Below are positions 1-9,240 of a stretch of 64,000 bases of DNA, piece after piece. This stretch comes from Pseudomonadota bacterium. Its GTDB lineage: Bacteria; Pseudomonadota; Gammaproteobacteria; Xanthomonadales; Xanthomonadaceae. The DNA lies in assembly GCA_018242425.1 (NCBI GenBank), contig JAFEBX010000020.1, positions 169,146 through 233,145 on the forward strand. Reading direction: 5' to 3'. Below the pieces are notes generated by a model, which made no database searches, was not told the DNA's origin, and worked only from the letters and a program-made list of their open reading frames with translations. Numbering within the stretch: the first letter of the stretch is position 1; each line of letters starts with the position of its first letter. Position numbers and translations under genes: made by a program.

Positions 1-807
1 GATCGGTTCGCGCACGATCTTGTCGACCAGGCCCAGCGCCTTCAGCTTCGGCGCGGTGATCGCCATCTGTTCGGCGGCTTCCTTGGCCTTGGCCGCGTCC
101 TTCCACAGGATCGCCGCGCAGCCTTCCGGCGAGATCACCGAATAGGTGCCGTACTCGAGCATCAGCGTGCGGTCGCCGACCCCGATCGCCAGCGCGCCGC
201 CGGAGCCGCCTTCGCCGATCACGGTGCAGATGATCGGCACGCGCAGCTCAGACATTTCCATCAGGTTACGCGCGATCGCTTCCGACTGGCCGCGCTCTTC
301 CGCGCCGATGCCGGGATAGGCACCAGGGGTATCGATGAAGGTGAAGATCGGCAGCTGGAAACGCTCGGCCAGCTTCATCAGGCGCAGCGCCTTGCGATAG
401 CCCTCGGGGCGCGGCATGCCGAAATTGCGGCGGACCTTCGATTTGGTGTCGCGGCCCTTCTGGTGGCCGATCACCATCACCGGGCGGCCATCGATACGGG
501 CGAGGCCACCGACGATCGCAGCGTCGTCGGCGAAGGCGCGGTCGCCGGCCAGCTCCTGGAATTCGTCGCAGATCACCTTGACGTAGTCCAGCGTGTACGG
601 ACGCTGCGGATGGCGCGACATCTGCGAGATCTGGGCGGGCGTCAGGTCGCGGAAGATCACGGCGGTGCGCTGGCGCAGCTTTTCCTGCAGCGCGCGCACT
701 TCGTTGTCGACGTTGACCCCCGGGCCGGCGCTGGCTTGGCGCAGTTCCTGGATTTTCGCTTCCAGATCGGCGATGGGTTGCTCGAAATCGAGGTAGTTCG
801 GGTTCAT
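1..807 (-). CDS. accA: Acetyl-CoA carboxylase carboxyltransferase subunit alpha (partial, 3' end outside window)
   Basis: This is the alpha half of the carboxyltransferase that moves CO2 from carboxybiotin to acetyl-CoA, giving malonyl-CoA for fatty acid synthesis in the cytoplasm. The start at 807 gives [11 protein letters not shown], the normal AccA opening. The reading frame stays open to base 1, so about 269 residues of a usual ~319 are present. A conserved [18 protein letters not shown] segment lies near residues 157-175, and a glycine-rich [16 protein letters not shown] segment near 194-212. It follows dnaE by 76 bases on the same strand, a pairing common in gammaproteobacteria, so co-transcription is likely. 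The C-terminus cannot be seen. Confidence 0.97.
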   Translation of the reverse strand, partial: MNPNYLDFEQPIADLEAKIQELRQASAGPGVNVDNEVRALQEKLRQRTAVIFRDLTPAQISQMSRHPQRPYTLDYVKVICDEFQELAGDRAFADDAAIVGGLARIDGRPVMVIGHQKGRDTKSKVRRNFGMPRPEGYRKALRLMKLAERFQLPIFTFIDTPGAYPGIGAEERGQSEAIARNLMEMSELRVPIICTVIGEGGSGGALAIGVGDRTLMLEYGTYSVISPEGCAAILWKDAAKAKEAAEQMAITAPKLKALGLVDKIVREPI

Positions 808-883
808 GGAGGGTCTGGGTGAATCAAGGGGGACAGTCTAGCGGATGGCGATGACGGCCTCATACGCCGGCGTCTGGTCGAGC

Positions 884-3800
884 CTAGTGCTGCCAGGGCT
901 TGTCGAGGACCAGGGCGACCCCGCGCACGCCCGGCTGGGCCTTGAGCGCGGCGGCGAGGCCGGCGCTGACGCGGATGGCATTGCTGCCATCGAGGTCGAT
1001 GGCGCCTCGGGCGCCGTCACGCAGCATTTCCAGGCGGATCGGGGTAGAGCCGGGGCGGTGCTCGGCGAAAGCCTGGTCGAGGGCCTGGAGCGCGCCGGGG
1101 ACGCGCATGTCCATGCGCACGGTGAGCTTGCGCGCGGCATTCGGGCACAACAGCTCGAAGTCCCAGCAGCGGCGTGCGCGCAGGCTGTAGCCGCCGCTGA
1201 ACTCGTCCTCGCGCAGGCCGCCCTCGATCACCAGGATGCGGTCGCGGGTGAGCAGCGCGGAATATTCCGTCAGCGCTTCCGAGAAGAACATCACCTCGAT
1301 GCGGCCCGCGCCATCTTCCAGGGTGACGAAGGCCTGCGATTCGCCGCGCTTGCGCAGCGCGGTGACTTGCCCGGCCAGCACCACGGTTTTCTCCGGACGC
1401 CAGCCGCGCTTTTCCTCGTTGCTGCGATTGGCCCAGATCGCGTCGAGATCGTCGAGGCCGTGGCCGACCAGCGCCTTCAGTGCATCGCGATAGGGATCGA
1501 TGGGATGGCCGGAGAGATAGGTCCCGAGCGTTTCGCGTTCGCCTTCGAGCTTGCGCGACAGCGGCCAGTCCGCGACTTCCGGCAATTCGATGCGCAAGGT
1601 CGGCGCGGCACTGCCGCCACCGCCGAACAGCGAATCCTGCCCGGTCTCGCGTTCGCGCGCCTGTTGCTCGGTGGCCTTGAGCGCCTCCGGCAATTGCGCG
1701 AGCAGGCTGGGACGATTGACGCCGAGTGCATCCATCGCGCCTGCATTGACCAGTGCCTCGACCGCGCGGCGATTGAGCTTGGTCATGTCGACGCGCTGGC
1801 AGAAGTCGAGCATGTCGGTGAACGGGCCGCCGCGTTCGCGTTCGTCCGCGATCGCTTCGCAGGCATTCTGGCCAACACCCTTCACCGCGCCGAGGCCGTA
1901 GCGGATCGTCTTGGGATCGACCGCTTCGAACATGTAGCGCGAGGCATTGACGTCGGGCGGCAATACCGCGAGTCCGATCGTGCGTGCTTCGTCGAGGAAG
2001 CCGACCACCTTTTCGGTCTTGTCCATGTCGGAGGACAGCACCGCGGCCATGAATTCCGCCGGGTAATGCGTTTTCAGCCACGCTGTCTGGTAACTCACCA
2101 GCGCGTAGGCGGCGGCGTGCGACTTGTTGAAACCGTAACCCGCGAACTTTTCCAGCAGGTCGAAGATCGGACCCGACACGCGCGATTCGAGGTGATGGTG
2201 TTCCTTCGCGCCTTCCTCGAACTTGATGCGTTCCTTCGCCATCTCCTCGGGCTTCTTCTTGCCCATCGCGCGGCGCAGCAGGTCGGCGCCGCCCAGCGAA
2301 TAACCGGCGAGGATCTGCGCGGTCTGCATCACCTGTTCCTGGTACACCACGACGCCATAGGTCGGGCTGAGCACCGGCTCCAGCAACGGATGCGGATACT
2401 TCACTTCGGCGCGACCGTGCTTGCGCTCGATGAAGTCGGGGATCAGGTCCATCGGGCCCGGGCGATACAGCGACACCAGGGCGATCAGGTCGTCGAAGCG
2501 GTCGGGCAGCGCGCGCTTCAGCAGTTCGCGCATGCCGCGCGATTCGAACTGGAACACCGCGACGGTATCGCCGCGCGCGAACAGCTCGTAGGTTTTCGCA
2601 TCGTCCAGCGGAAGCTTGGTGATGTCGACTGGCGTCTCGCCCCTGGGCTTGCGCGCGTTGATCGCCTTCACCGCCCAGTCAACAATCGTGAGCGTGCGCA
2701 GGCCGAGGAAGTCGAACTTCACCAGGCCGACCGCTTCGACGTCGTCCTTGTCGAACTGCGTCACCGGGTTGCGGCCTTCGCCACCACCGGCGTGTTCCGC
2801 GAACAGCGGGCAGAAGTCGGAGAGCGGTGACGGCGAGATCACCACGCCGCCGGCGTGCTTGCCGGCGTTGCGCGGAAGATCCTCGAGCTTGAGCGCGAGA
2901 TCGATCAGGTCGCGGACGTCGTCTTCCGATTCGTAGCGGCCGATCAGTTCGTCGCTGCGCCAGGCGTCGTCCTTCTGTGATTTCTCCGTCTTCCCGAGCG
3001 CGTCTTCCAGGCCGACGCCCAGCGTCATCGGAATGAGTTTCGCGACGCCATCGACGAAGCCGTAGGGGAAGCCGAGCACGCGCCCGCTGTCGCGCACCAC
3101 GGCCTTCGCCGCCATGGTGCCGTAGGTGATGATCTGGCTGACGCGATCGCGACCGTACTTCGCGGCGACGTAATCGATCACCTCGTCGCGGCGATCCATG
3201 CAGAAGTCGATGTCGAAGTCGGGCATCGACACGCGTTCCGGATTGAGGAAGCGCTCGAACAGCAGGTCGTAGGGAATCGGGTCGAGGTCGGTGATGCCGA
3301 GCGACCACGCCACCAGCGAGCCTGCGCCGGAACCGCGGCCGGGACCGACCGGGATGCCGTGGTCCTTGGCCCAGTTGATGAAGTCGGCCACGATCAGGAA
3401 GTAGCCGGGAAAGCCCATCTTGATGATGACGTCGAGCTCGCGGTCGAGGCGTTCGCGATAGCTCGCCGGCGCATGGCCTTCGGCCGGCTCCTGTTGCTCG
3501 AGGCGCGCACGCAGGCCCGCGTGGGACTGGCCGCGGATCCAGCTGTCCAGGGTTTCGTCGGACGGCACCGGGAACGCCGGCAGGTAGTAGGTGCCGAGGC
3601 GCAGTTCGAGGTTGCAGCATTCGGCGATCGCGAAGGCGTTGTCGATCGCGTCTGGAATGTCGGCGAACAGTTCGGCCATCGCCTCGCCGGATTTCAGCGA
3701 CTGTTCCGGCGAATACAGGCGCGGGCGCTTGGGATCGTCGAGCACGCGGCCGGTGGCGATGCAGACGCGCGCTTCGTGGGCATCGAAATCGTCTGCCTCG

Positions 3801-4405
3801 AGGAAGCGCACGTCATTGCTGGCAACCACCGGGATCGAGTGCTGCCCGGACAGATGCAGCGCATAGGCGTTGAATGCGTCTTCATGCGGGCGCCGGGTGC
3901 GCGCCAGCGCGAGGTTCAGGCGATCACCGAACAGGCGTTGCAGGCGCTCGACTTCGGCCTGCGCATGTGCGTCGCGTCCACCGAGTAGCGCCGCGCCGAT
4001 GGAAGAGTCGCGGCCGGCGAGGGCGAACAACCCGGAGAGATTCTCGTCATCCAGCCAGGCGCTGTCGATGCCGACGCCGTCTTGCCGGTGCCCGTGCATC
4101 CACGCCCGCGTCAGCAGGCGCGACAGCGCGAGATAGCCGTCGTGATCGCGGCACAGCAGGGTGAGCTGGCTGCTGGCGCCTTCGGGATCGACCACGGTGA
4201 GGTCGGCGCCGGCGATCGGCTTGAGGCCAGCGCCCTCGGCGAGTTTGTAGAACTTCACCAGCGCAAACAGGTTGTTGCGGTCGGTGATCGCCACTGCGGG
4301 CAGGCCGAGCTCCACGCAGCCGCGCACCAGTCCGTCGAGGCGGATGGTGGAATCAACCAGCGAATACTCGCTATGCAGCTGCAGATGGGCGAAACGGGCC
4401 GACAT
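884..4405 (-). CDS. dnaE: DNA polymerase III subunit alpha
   Basis: Catalytic subunit of the replicative polymerase, 1173 residues (the E. coli protein is 1160). The N-terminal PHP domain begins with FAHLQLHSEYSLVDST. The polymerase acidic motif PDFDIDFCMDRRDEV lies near residue 393, matching the position of the E. coli catalytic aspartates. The palm/fingers segment contains YQEQVMQ and NKSHAAAYALVSYQ. An OB-fold segment (VVLAGQVTALRKRGESQAFV) lies near residue 1000. A GGGAG precedes the ATG at 4405. In relatives dnaE commonly follows rnhB; here a 2.9-kb accessory pocket separates them, so dnaE-accA probably has its own promoter, which I cannot identify. Confidence 0.98.
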   Translation of the reverse strand: MSARFAHLQLHSEYSLVDSTIRLDGLVRGCVELGLPAVAITDRNNLFALVKFYKLAEGAGLKPIAGADLTVVDPEGASSQLTLLCRDHDGYLALSRLLTRAWMHGHRQDGVGIDSAWLDDENLSGLFALAGRDSSIGAALLGGRDAHAQAEVERLQRLFGDRLNLALARTRRPHEDAFNAYALHLSGQHSIPVVASNDVRFLEADDFDAHEARVCIATGRVLDDPKRPRLYSPEQSLKSGEAMAELFADIPDAIDNAFAIAECCNLELRLGTYYLPAFPVPSDETLDSWIRGQSHAGLRARLEQQEPAEGHAPASYRERLDRELDVIIKMGFPGYFLIVADFINWAKDHGIPVGPGRGSGAGSLVAWSLGITDLDPIPYDLLFERFLNPERVSMPDFDIDFCMDRRDEVIDYVAAKYGRDRVSQIITYGTMAAKAVVRDSGRVLGFPYGFVDGVAKLIPMTLGVGLEDALGKTEKSQKDDAWRSDELIGRYESEDDVRDLIDLALKLEDLPRNAGKHAGGVVISPSPLSDFCPLFAEHAGGGEGRNPVTQFDKDDVEAVGLVKFDFLGLRTLTIVDWAVKAINARKPRGETPVDITKLPLDDAKTYELFARGDTVAVFQFESRGMRELLKRALPDRFDDLIALVSLYRPGPMDLIPDFIERKHGRAEVKYPHPLLEPVLSPTYGVVVYQEQVMQTAQILAGYSLGGADLLRRAMGKKKPEEMAKERIKFEEGAKEHHHLESRVSGPIFDLLEKFAGYGFNKSHAAAYALVSYQTAWLKTHYPAEFMAAVLSSDMDKTEKVVGFLDEARTIGLAVLPPDVNASRYMFEAVDPKTIRYGLGAVKGVGQNACEAIADERERGGPFTDMLDFCQRVDMTKLNRRAVEALVNAGAMDALGVNRPSLLAQLPEALKATEQQARERETGQDSLFGGGGSAAPTLRIELPEVADWPLSRKLEGERETLGTYLSGHPIDPYRDALKALVGHGLDDLDAIWANRSNEEKRGWRPEKTVVLAGQVTALRKRGESQAFVTLEDGAGRIEVMFFSEALTEYSALLTRDRILVIEGGLREDEFSGGYSLRARRCWDFELLCPNAARKLTVRMDMRVPGALQALDQAFAEHRPGSTPIRLEMLRDGARGAIDLDGSNAIRVSAGLAAALKAQPGVRGVALVLDKPWQH

Positions 4406-4508
4406 GCGCTCCCAGTGGCGCAGGCGCGCCGAGATCAGGGATCAGGGTAGGGGCGGGGACGGGGCGGAACAAGGCTTGACAGCGACGACCGACCGGGCGC
4501 GGGCCGCC

Positions 4509-4538
4509 GGGGCCGAGCCGGGGGTCGGGCTCGGCCCC
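4509..4538. other. GC-rich hairpin between dnaE start and a small gene
   Basis: GGGGCCGAGCC (4509-4519) and GGCTCGGCCCC (4528-4538) form a perfect 11-bp inverted repeat with an 8-base loop. It sits in the 194-base gap between the stop of the small minus-strand gene (4600) and the dnaE start (4405). There is no T-run on either side, so it is not a typical intrinsic terminator. It could still stall or stabilise RNA. Nothing else is recognisable in this gap. Confidence 0.5.
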
Positions 4539-4599
4539 ATCACTGGCAGGGGCGGCATGAATGGGTGTACCGTCATCCGGTGTCCTCTGGATCGGGGGA

Positions 4600-4875
4600 T
4601 CAATGCACGCGGAAGGAATCGCACCCAGCCGGGAGATAGGATCCCGGCGACACCCACGGCTGCTTCGTGGCTGCTTCGCTTGCCTGCGCCGCGGGGCGCG
4701 CTTCGACGTTTTGCATGGTCGCCTGCTGGCTATCGCCGATGGCGGACAGGGCCGCGAACTGCTCGCGGCTGACAACCAGCTTGCGGGCGAGGTCAGACTG
4801 CTGGCGAGCAGGGGCGGCGGCTTCATGGGCCTTGTCGATCGGCAGGGGCTGCGTGTTGTGGTTGATGTGCAACAT
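4600..4875 (-). CDS. Small hypothetical protein (91 aa), divergent from winged-helix regulator
   Basis: I do not recognise the family. The start at 4875 is chosen because GAGGAG lies about 8 bases upstream and the product opens MLHINHNTQPLPIDKAHEAA. The 91-residue protein is hydrophilic with no signal peptide or membrane segment. It is Gln/Ala-rich in the middle and ends with a Pro/Gly-containing tail with one Cys. It is divergently arranged with the membrane-anchored regulator at 5025, so it may be that regulator's target. A longer in-frame start at 4959 exists but lacks a comparable ribosome-binding site. The ribosome-binding site and the divergent context make it a plausible real gene; function unknown. 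Confidence 0.55.
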   Translation of the reverse strand: MLHINHNTQPLPIDKAHEAAAPARQQSDLARKLVVSREQFAALSAIGDSQQATMQNVEARPAAQASEAATKQPWVSPGSYLPAGCDSFRVH

Positions 4876-4960
4876 GGCGTGTTCTCCTCGGGTTTGGCGT
4901 TGGGCAACCGCGTCTTGCGATGCGTGGACAGCGTCCCCCTGGCGGCCGGCAGTGGTCATG

Positions 4961-4992
4961 ACGGAAGGGCGCGCCTGTCGTCAGGCTTCCGT
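4961..4992. promoter_or_regulatory. Inverted repeat in divergent promoter region
   Basis: ACGGAAG (4961-4967) and CTTCCGT (4986-4992) are inverted copies 18 bases apart, in the 149-base space between the divergent starts at 4875 and 5025. This is where a shared operator for the regulator would be expected. No convincing -35/-10 pair was found, so the assignment rests on symmetry and position only. Confidence 0.3.
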
Positions 4993-5024
4993 TTGAATTG
5001 CGAGGTTTCCATGAGGGACGGCCG

Positions 5025-7205
5025 ATGAGGCCGGAAAACGACCCTCCCACCGCCCCGGTTGCGATCGGGGAGCGCTACCGCTTCGATGGCGTCGTGGTCG
5101 ATGTCGCTGCCCATACCCTGGAGCGGGACGGGCAGCCACTGGCGGTCGAGCCCAAGGTCTTTGCCGCCCTGCTGGTGCTGTTGCGCCACGCCGGGGAGCT
5201 GGTCCCGCACGATGAACTGCTTGACGCCGTCTGGGGCCATCGCCACATCACCCCTGGCGTGCTGACCCGTGCCATCGCCCAGTTGCGCGACGTCCTCGGC
5301 GATGACGCCCACCATCCGCGCTACATCCACACCCAGCATGCGGTCGGCTATCGCTTCATCGGCGAGCTGGTCCCGGGCGCGGTGGATGCGGCCGAAGGGG
5401 AACCGTCGCTGGAATCGCAGCCGCCTGGCGAAGCGGCATCTCCCACTGCCATGCATCAGCCCGCGCCCGCGACAACGCCCGATCACGGCCATCCGCACCG
5501 TGGTGCGGCGTGGCGCTGGTTGTGGTCAGGCGCGGCAGTGCTGGTCGTGTTGCTCGTCGTCGCGGTGTGGCTGGACCATCGAGCCGCGCATACGCAAGTC
5601 GCCAGGCATGCGGAAGCCTCGATCGCGGTATTGCCGTTCACCACGTTGAGCGATGACCAGAAGGACAGTTACTACGCGGAAGGACTGTCGACCGAGATGC
5701 ATAGCGCGTTGTCGGAAGTGCCGGGTATCAAGGTGGCCGCGTGGCTGCCGCCGCAGGCCATCGATCGCAGGCTCGACATGCGCGCATTGGGAAGCAAACT
5801 CGGCGTGGCTGCCGTACTCGATGCCACGATACGCCGCGATGGTTCGCGCATCCGCATCAGCGCCCGCCTGTCCAACACAGCCGACGGCACCACCCTCTGG
5901 GCACATACCTACGAGCGCGACTCCAAAGAAATCTTCGATACCCAAAGCGAGATCGCCAACGAAGTGGCAAGTACGCTGGTGGGCGTGTTGCCGGATGGCG
6001 GTGGCGCGCTGCGCAAACGCTTGACGCCCACCCGCAACCTCGCCGCGTACGATTCCTATCTGCAGGGCATCTACCAGCTGCTTTCAGATGGCGAGGATGA
6101 GTCGGCGGGTGCCACGGAATCATTCCGGAAGGCTTTGACGCAAGACCCGCAATTCGCGCGCGCCCAGGCGGGGATCTGCCGGGCGGAAGCGTCCAACTTC
6201 ATCAATCGGCACGACGGCGAAGCCTTCGATCGGGCGAAAGCGGCGTGCGAGCGCGCAAGCACGATGGATCCATCGATGAGCGAGGTCATGCTGGCCCTGG
6301 GCGATTTGTATGACGCCAAGGGAGAGTGGGGGAATGCGATTGGTTACTTCACCCAGGCTGCATCCGATCCCGCCCGGCGCGTCGCCGCCTATGTCGGCAT
6401 CGCAGTCGTGCAGTCGGAGCAGGGGCATGCGCAACAGGCGACGGACTACTTCAATCGCGCGCTTGCGCTCAATCCGCGCGACGGCCGCATCCACGCCCAA
6501 ATCGGTTACCAACAATATCTCGCGGGGAAACTTCCGCAGGCCATCGCATCCTTCCGCAAGGCGGTGGAGTTGCTGCCCGACGACGCCGACCTGTGGAGTT
6601 CCCTCGGCGGCCTGTACCTGACGGCGGGGCAGCTGGCGGATGGGGAGCGCGCGCTGCAGCGATCCGTTGCAATCCGGCCCACGGCCGGCGCATTGAGCAA
6701 CCTGGGCGAAGTGGAATACCTCTCCGGGCGTTATTCCGCGGCGGTGGAACTGCTGCGTCGTGCGTTGCGAATCGATGCAACGGATCATGTCGCCTGGGGC
6801 AACCTCGGGCAGGCGCTGCAAGCGATGGGCGGCAACGAGACGGAGGCGACGAATGCATTCCGCGAAGCAGCCGAGCGTGCCCAACGCTATGTCGACATCA
6901 AGTCCGACGATGCCAAGGCACTGGCAGAGTTGGGCTGGTATCGGGCCAACCTTGGACAGCGCGACGTGGCAAGGCAACTCATCGCGCATTCCGAGGCGCT
7001 GGGAGGCGAGCCAGCAGAGGTGGCCATGAACAACGCCCAGAGCCTCGCGCGCCTGGGTGAAACCGACGAGGCGCGCAAACGCATTGTTGCGGCCCGCAGC
7101 GCAGGCATCGCCGATTACCGGATCAGTGGCAATCCGGTGCTGCGCGGGATTTTGCCCGGTACCGGCGCGAGCGAACGGACAGGGGAGCAGGGGAAGACCG
7201 AGTAA
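5025..7205 (+). CDS. Membrane-anchored winged-helix transcriptional regulator with TPR sensor domain (CadC-like architecture)
   Basis: The 726-residue protein has an OmpR/PhoB-type winged helix (about residues 11-112, ending HTQHAVGYRFIGEL) and a single transmembrane helix (about 165-185, WSGAAVLVVLLVVAVWL). Next comes a TolB/FlgO-like segment beginning IAVLPFTTLSDDQKDSYYAE, then a long C-terminal array of tetratricopeptide repeats. The layout is a cytoplasmic DNA-binding head, a membrane anchor and a periplasmic protein-interaction tail, so it likely senses an envelope signal directly. The ATG at 5025 has GAGGGA about 7 bases upstream; a TTG nine codons earlier is a weaker alternative. It is flanked by small unknown genes on both sides. 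Its ligand and targets cannot be read from sequence. Confidence 0.85.
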   Translation: MRPENDPPTAPVAIGERYRFDGVVVDVAAHTLERDGQPLAVEPKVFAALLVLLRHAGELVPHDELLDAVWGHRHITPGVLTRAIAQLRDVLGDDAHHPRYIHTQHAVGYRFIGELVPGAVDAAEGEPSLESQPPGEAASPTAMHQPAPATTPDHGHPHRGAAWRWLWSGAAVLVVLLVVAVWLDHRAAHTQVARHAEASIAVLPFTTLSDDQKDSYYAEGLSTEMHSALSEVPGIKVAAWLPPQAIDRRLDMRALGSKLGVAAVLDATIRRDGSRIRISARLSNTADGTTLWAHTYERDSKEIFDTQSEIANEVASTLVGVLPDGGGALRKRLTPTRNLAAYDSYLQGIYQLLSDGEDESAGATESFRKALTQDPQFARAQAGICRAEASNFINRHDGEAFDRAKAACERASTMDPSMSEVMLALGDLYDAKGEWGNAIGYFTQAASDPARRVAAYVGIAVVQSEQGHAQQATDYFNRALALNPRDGRIHAQIGYQQYLAGKLPQAIASFRKAVELLPDDADLWSSLGGLYLTAGQLADGERALQRSVAIRPTAGALSNLGEVEYLSGRYSAAVELLRRALRIDATDHVAWGNLGQALQAMGGNETEATNAFREAAERAQRYVDIKSDDAKALAELGWYRANLGQRDVARQLIAHSEALGGEPAEVAMNNAQSLARLGETDEARKRIVAARSAGIADYRISGNPVLRGILPGTGASERTGEQGKTE

Positions 7206-7223
7206 TCACACAGGAGCGTGAAC

Positions 7224-7472
7224 ATGAGCATGAATATGGACGATGATTCGAACGAACAACTGGTCCGGATTCCGTTTCCCGGAAACCGCATCGTCATTTG
7301 CAGGATCGCGTTGGGCTCGAACATCGTCATCGGTCCCGGACCGAGGCCGAAGAAGGACGGGGCGATCATGGCGCAGAGGGTTGATGAAACGCATGTCCTG
7401 ACCATCGAAACGGAGTTGGTGCCTGCCGAGGCAGCCAATATCTCGGTTGGCCCCGGGCACAAGCCGGGCTGA
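7224..7472 (+). CDS. Small hypothetical protein (82 aa) with internal GPG repeat, downstream of regulator
   Basis: The family is not recognised. An AGGAG lies 7 bases before the ATG at 7224 and the gene begins 18 bases after the regulator stop, so the two are probably co-transcribed. The product is acidic at the N-terminus (MSMNMDDDSNEQ), with no signal peptide and no cysteine. It carries two related segments, NIVIGPGPRP (about residues 33-42) and NISVGPGHKP (near the C-terminal end), an internal repeat of pattern NI-x-[IV]-GPG-x-[RK]-P. The terminal repeat could be a recognition or modification tail, but that is speculation. Its stop lies 2 bases from the convergent rnhB stop. Confidence 0.6.
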   Translation: MSMNMDDDSNEQLVRIPFPGNRIVICRIALGSNIVIGPGPRPKKDGAIMAQRVDETHVLTIETELVPAEAANISVGPGHKPG

Positions 7473-7474
7473 AA

Positions 7475-8089
7475 TCAGTCGTGCAGGCAATTCCGCACCG
7501 GCGCGAAACTGCGCCGGTGTTGCGGGCAGGGGCCGTGTTCGGTCAGTGCGGCGAGATGTGCCGGCGTGGGATAGCCCATGTGCCGGTCGAAGCCGTAATG
7601 TGGCCATCGAGCGTGCAATTCCCGCATGTGGCGATCGCGTGCGACCTTGGCGAGGATCGATGCGGCCATGATCGCCGGTTCGATGGCATCGCCGCCGACC
7701 AGTGCTTCGGCGGCGCAGGGCATGCCGGTCGGGATCTTGTTGCCATCGATGCGGGCCAGCAACGCAGCCGGTCGCAGCGCCAGCACCGCGCGGCGCATTC
7801 CGGCCAGCGTGGCCTGCAGGATGTTTAGGCGATCGATTTCATCCGCCTCGACGAATTCGATATGCCAGGCCAGGGCGTGTTCGACGATCTGCGGATACAG
7901 AGCCTCGCGCTTCGCCTCGCTCAGTTTCTTCGAGTCATTCAGGCCGGCGATCGGGCGCATCGGATCGAGGATCACTGCGGCGACCGTGACCGGTCCCGCC
8001 AGCGGGCCACGCCCGGCTTCATCGACGCCGGCGACGAGGTGCGTGGTTTCGATTTGCGCGAACAACGAACCGGACTGCGGGATGCTCAT
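7475..8089 (-). CDS. rnhB: Ribonuclease HII
   Basis: Cleaves the RNA strand of RNA-DNA hybrids and starts removal of misincorporated ribonucleotides. The 204-residue protein shows the type-2 RNase H signature [16 protein letters not shown] near residues 19-34 (acidic DE pair), NDSKKLS near 51-57, an IDGNK segment, and [13 protein letters not shown], which supplies a further active-site Asp. It overlaps lpxB by four bases (ATGA), so it is the last gene of the lipid A operon, as in other gammaproteobacteria. It ends tail-to-tail with the small gene at 7224, and no terminator is visible between them. Confidence 0.97.
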   Translation of the reverse strand: MSIPQSGSLFAQIETTHLVAGVDEAGRGPLAGPVTVAAVILDPMRPIAGLNDSKKLSEAKREALYPQIVEHALAWHIEFVEADEIDRLNILQATLAGMRRAVLALRPAALLARIDGNKIPTGMPCAAEALVGGDAIEPAIMAASILAKVARDRHMRELHARWPHYGFDRHMGYPTPAHLAALTEHGPCPQHRRSFAPVRNCLHD

Positions 8090-9240
8090 TCGCGCCCCAG
8101 CAGCTCGCCAATCGCCAACGCCGCCTGGTGTGAAGCATCGCGACGCAATTCCTCGTGGATGCGGATGAATTCCGGCTCGACCGCGGCGAATGCCGATGGA
8201 TCGCGCAGCCAGCGCAGCAATTCACTGGAGAGGCGTTGCGGCGTGCAATCGTCCTGCAGGCACTCCGGGACCAGCTCGCGGCCGGCGAGGACATTGGGCA
8301 GGCTGACGAAACGCGATTTCAGCAGCCCGAACAGTTTGACGATGCGATAGGTGGTCGGCGAGATGCGATGGCCGATCACCATCGGCCGTTTCGCCAGCAT
8401 CGCTTCCAGCGCGGCGGTTCCCGATGCCAGCAGCACGACGTCACTGGCGATCATCGCCTGTTGCGCCTGGCCATCCAGGACGCTTGCGTGCGCATGCGCC
8501 AGCGGCGTCTGCCGCAATTGCGTTTCGATCGCATGCCGACAGTGTTCGTCCGCCGCGGGAATCAGCACTTCGAGGCTGGGGATTTGTGCGCCGACGCGAT
8601 CCGCGGTTTCCAGGAACGTCGGCAGCATGCGCGCGATTTCGCCCATGCGCGAGCCCGGCAGCAATGCCAGCACCGGCCCATCGCCGGTGATCGCGAGTTC
8701 ACGGCGCGCGGCATCGCGTTCCGGGTGCAGCGGCATCGCATCGGCCAGCGGGTGGCCGATGAAACGCGCGTCGACGCCATGCTTCGCATAGATCGGCGGC
8801 TCCATCGGGAACAGGCAGAGCACCCGATCGGCGCTCTCGCCGATCTTCTCCGCACGATCCTCGCGCCAGGCCCAGATCGACGGGCTGACGTCATGCACGG
8901 TGCGTACGCCGCGCGCCTTCAGCCACTTCTCCACGCCGAGGTTGAAGTCGGGTGCGTCGATGCCGATGAAGACGTCGGGCTTCCAGTCGAGCACGCGCTG
9001 GCGAAATTCGCGGCGCAGGCGCAACAGGCGCGGCAGGTGGCGCAACACTTCGGCCAGTCCCATCACGCTCAGTTCGGAGGCATCCCACCACGACGTCACG
9101 CCGGCGGCGCGCATCTTCGGCCCGGCGATACCGGCGAATTCCGCATCCGGGAAACGTTCGCGCAGTGCGCGCACCAAGTCGGCACCGAGCAGGTCGCCCG
9201 ACGCTTCGCCAGCGCACAGGGCGATGCGCAGCGGTTTCAT
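8086..9240 (-). CDS. lpxB: Lipid-A-disaccharide synthase
   Basis: Joins UDP-2,3-diacylglucosamine and lipid X to form the tetraacyl disaccharide of lipid A, a GT-B glycosyltransferase acting at the inner membrane. The start at 9240 ([23 protein letters not shown]) carries the typical N-terminal GEASGD motif. Further marks are [52 protein letters not shown] and [10 protein letters not shown]. At 384 residues it is the usual length. It overlaps lpxA (ATGA, 9237-9240) and rnhB (8086-8089), consistent with translational coupling in one operon. Confidence 0.98.
   Translation of the reverse strand: MKPLRIALCAGEASGDLLGADLVRALRERFPDAEFAGIAGPKMRAAGVTSWWDASELSVMGLAEVLRHLPRLLRLRREFRQRVLDWKPDVFIGIDAPDFNLGVEKWLKARGVRTVHDVSPSIWAWREDRAEKIGESADRVLCLFPMEPPIYAKHGVDARFIGHPLADAMPLHPERDAARRELAITGDGPVLALLPGSRMGEIARMLPTFLETADRVGAQIPSLEVLIPAADEHCRHAIETQLRQTPLAHAHASVLDGQAQQAMIASDVVLLASGTAALEAMLAKRPMVIGHRISPTTYRIVKLFGLLKSRFVSLPNVLAGRELVPECLQDDCTPQRLSSELLRWLRDPSAFAAVEPEFIRIHEELRRDASHQAALAIGELLGRE

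Noticed and set aside
845..2830. Long open frame (661 codons) on the plus strand antisense to dnaE
   Set aside because: It lies entirely opposite dnaE, and its protein has the Ala/Arg/Asp/His-heavy composition typical of antisense frames in GC-rich DNA. No ribosome-binding site or family resemblance.
4474..4502. TTGACA at 4474-4479 as a plus-strand promoter
   Set aside because: No -10-like hexamer at 16-18 bases and no plus-strand gene starts there.
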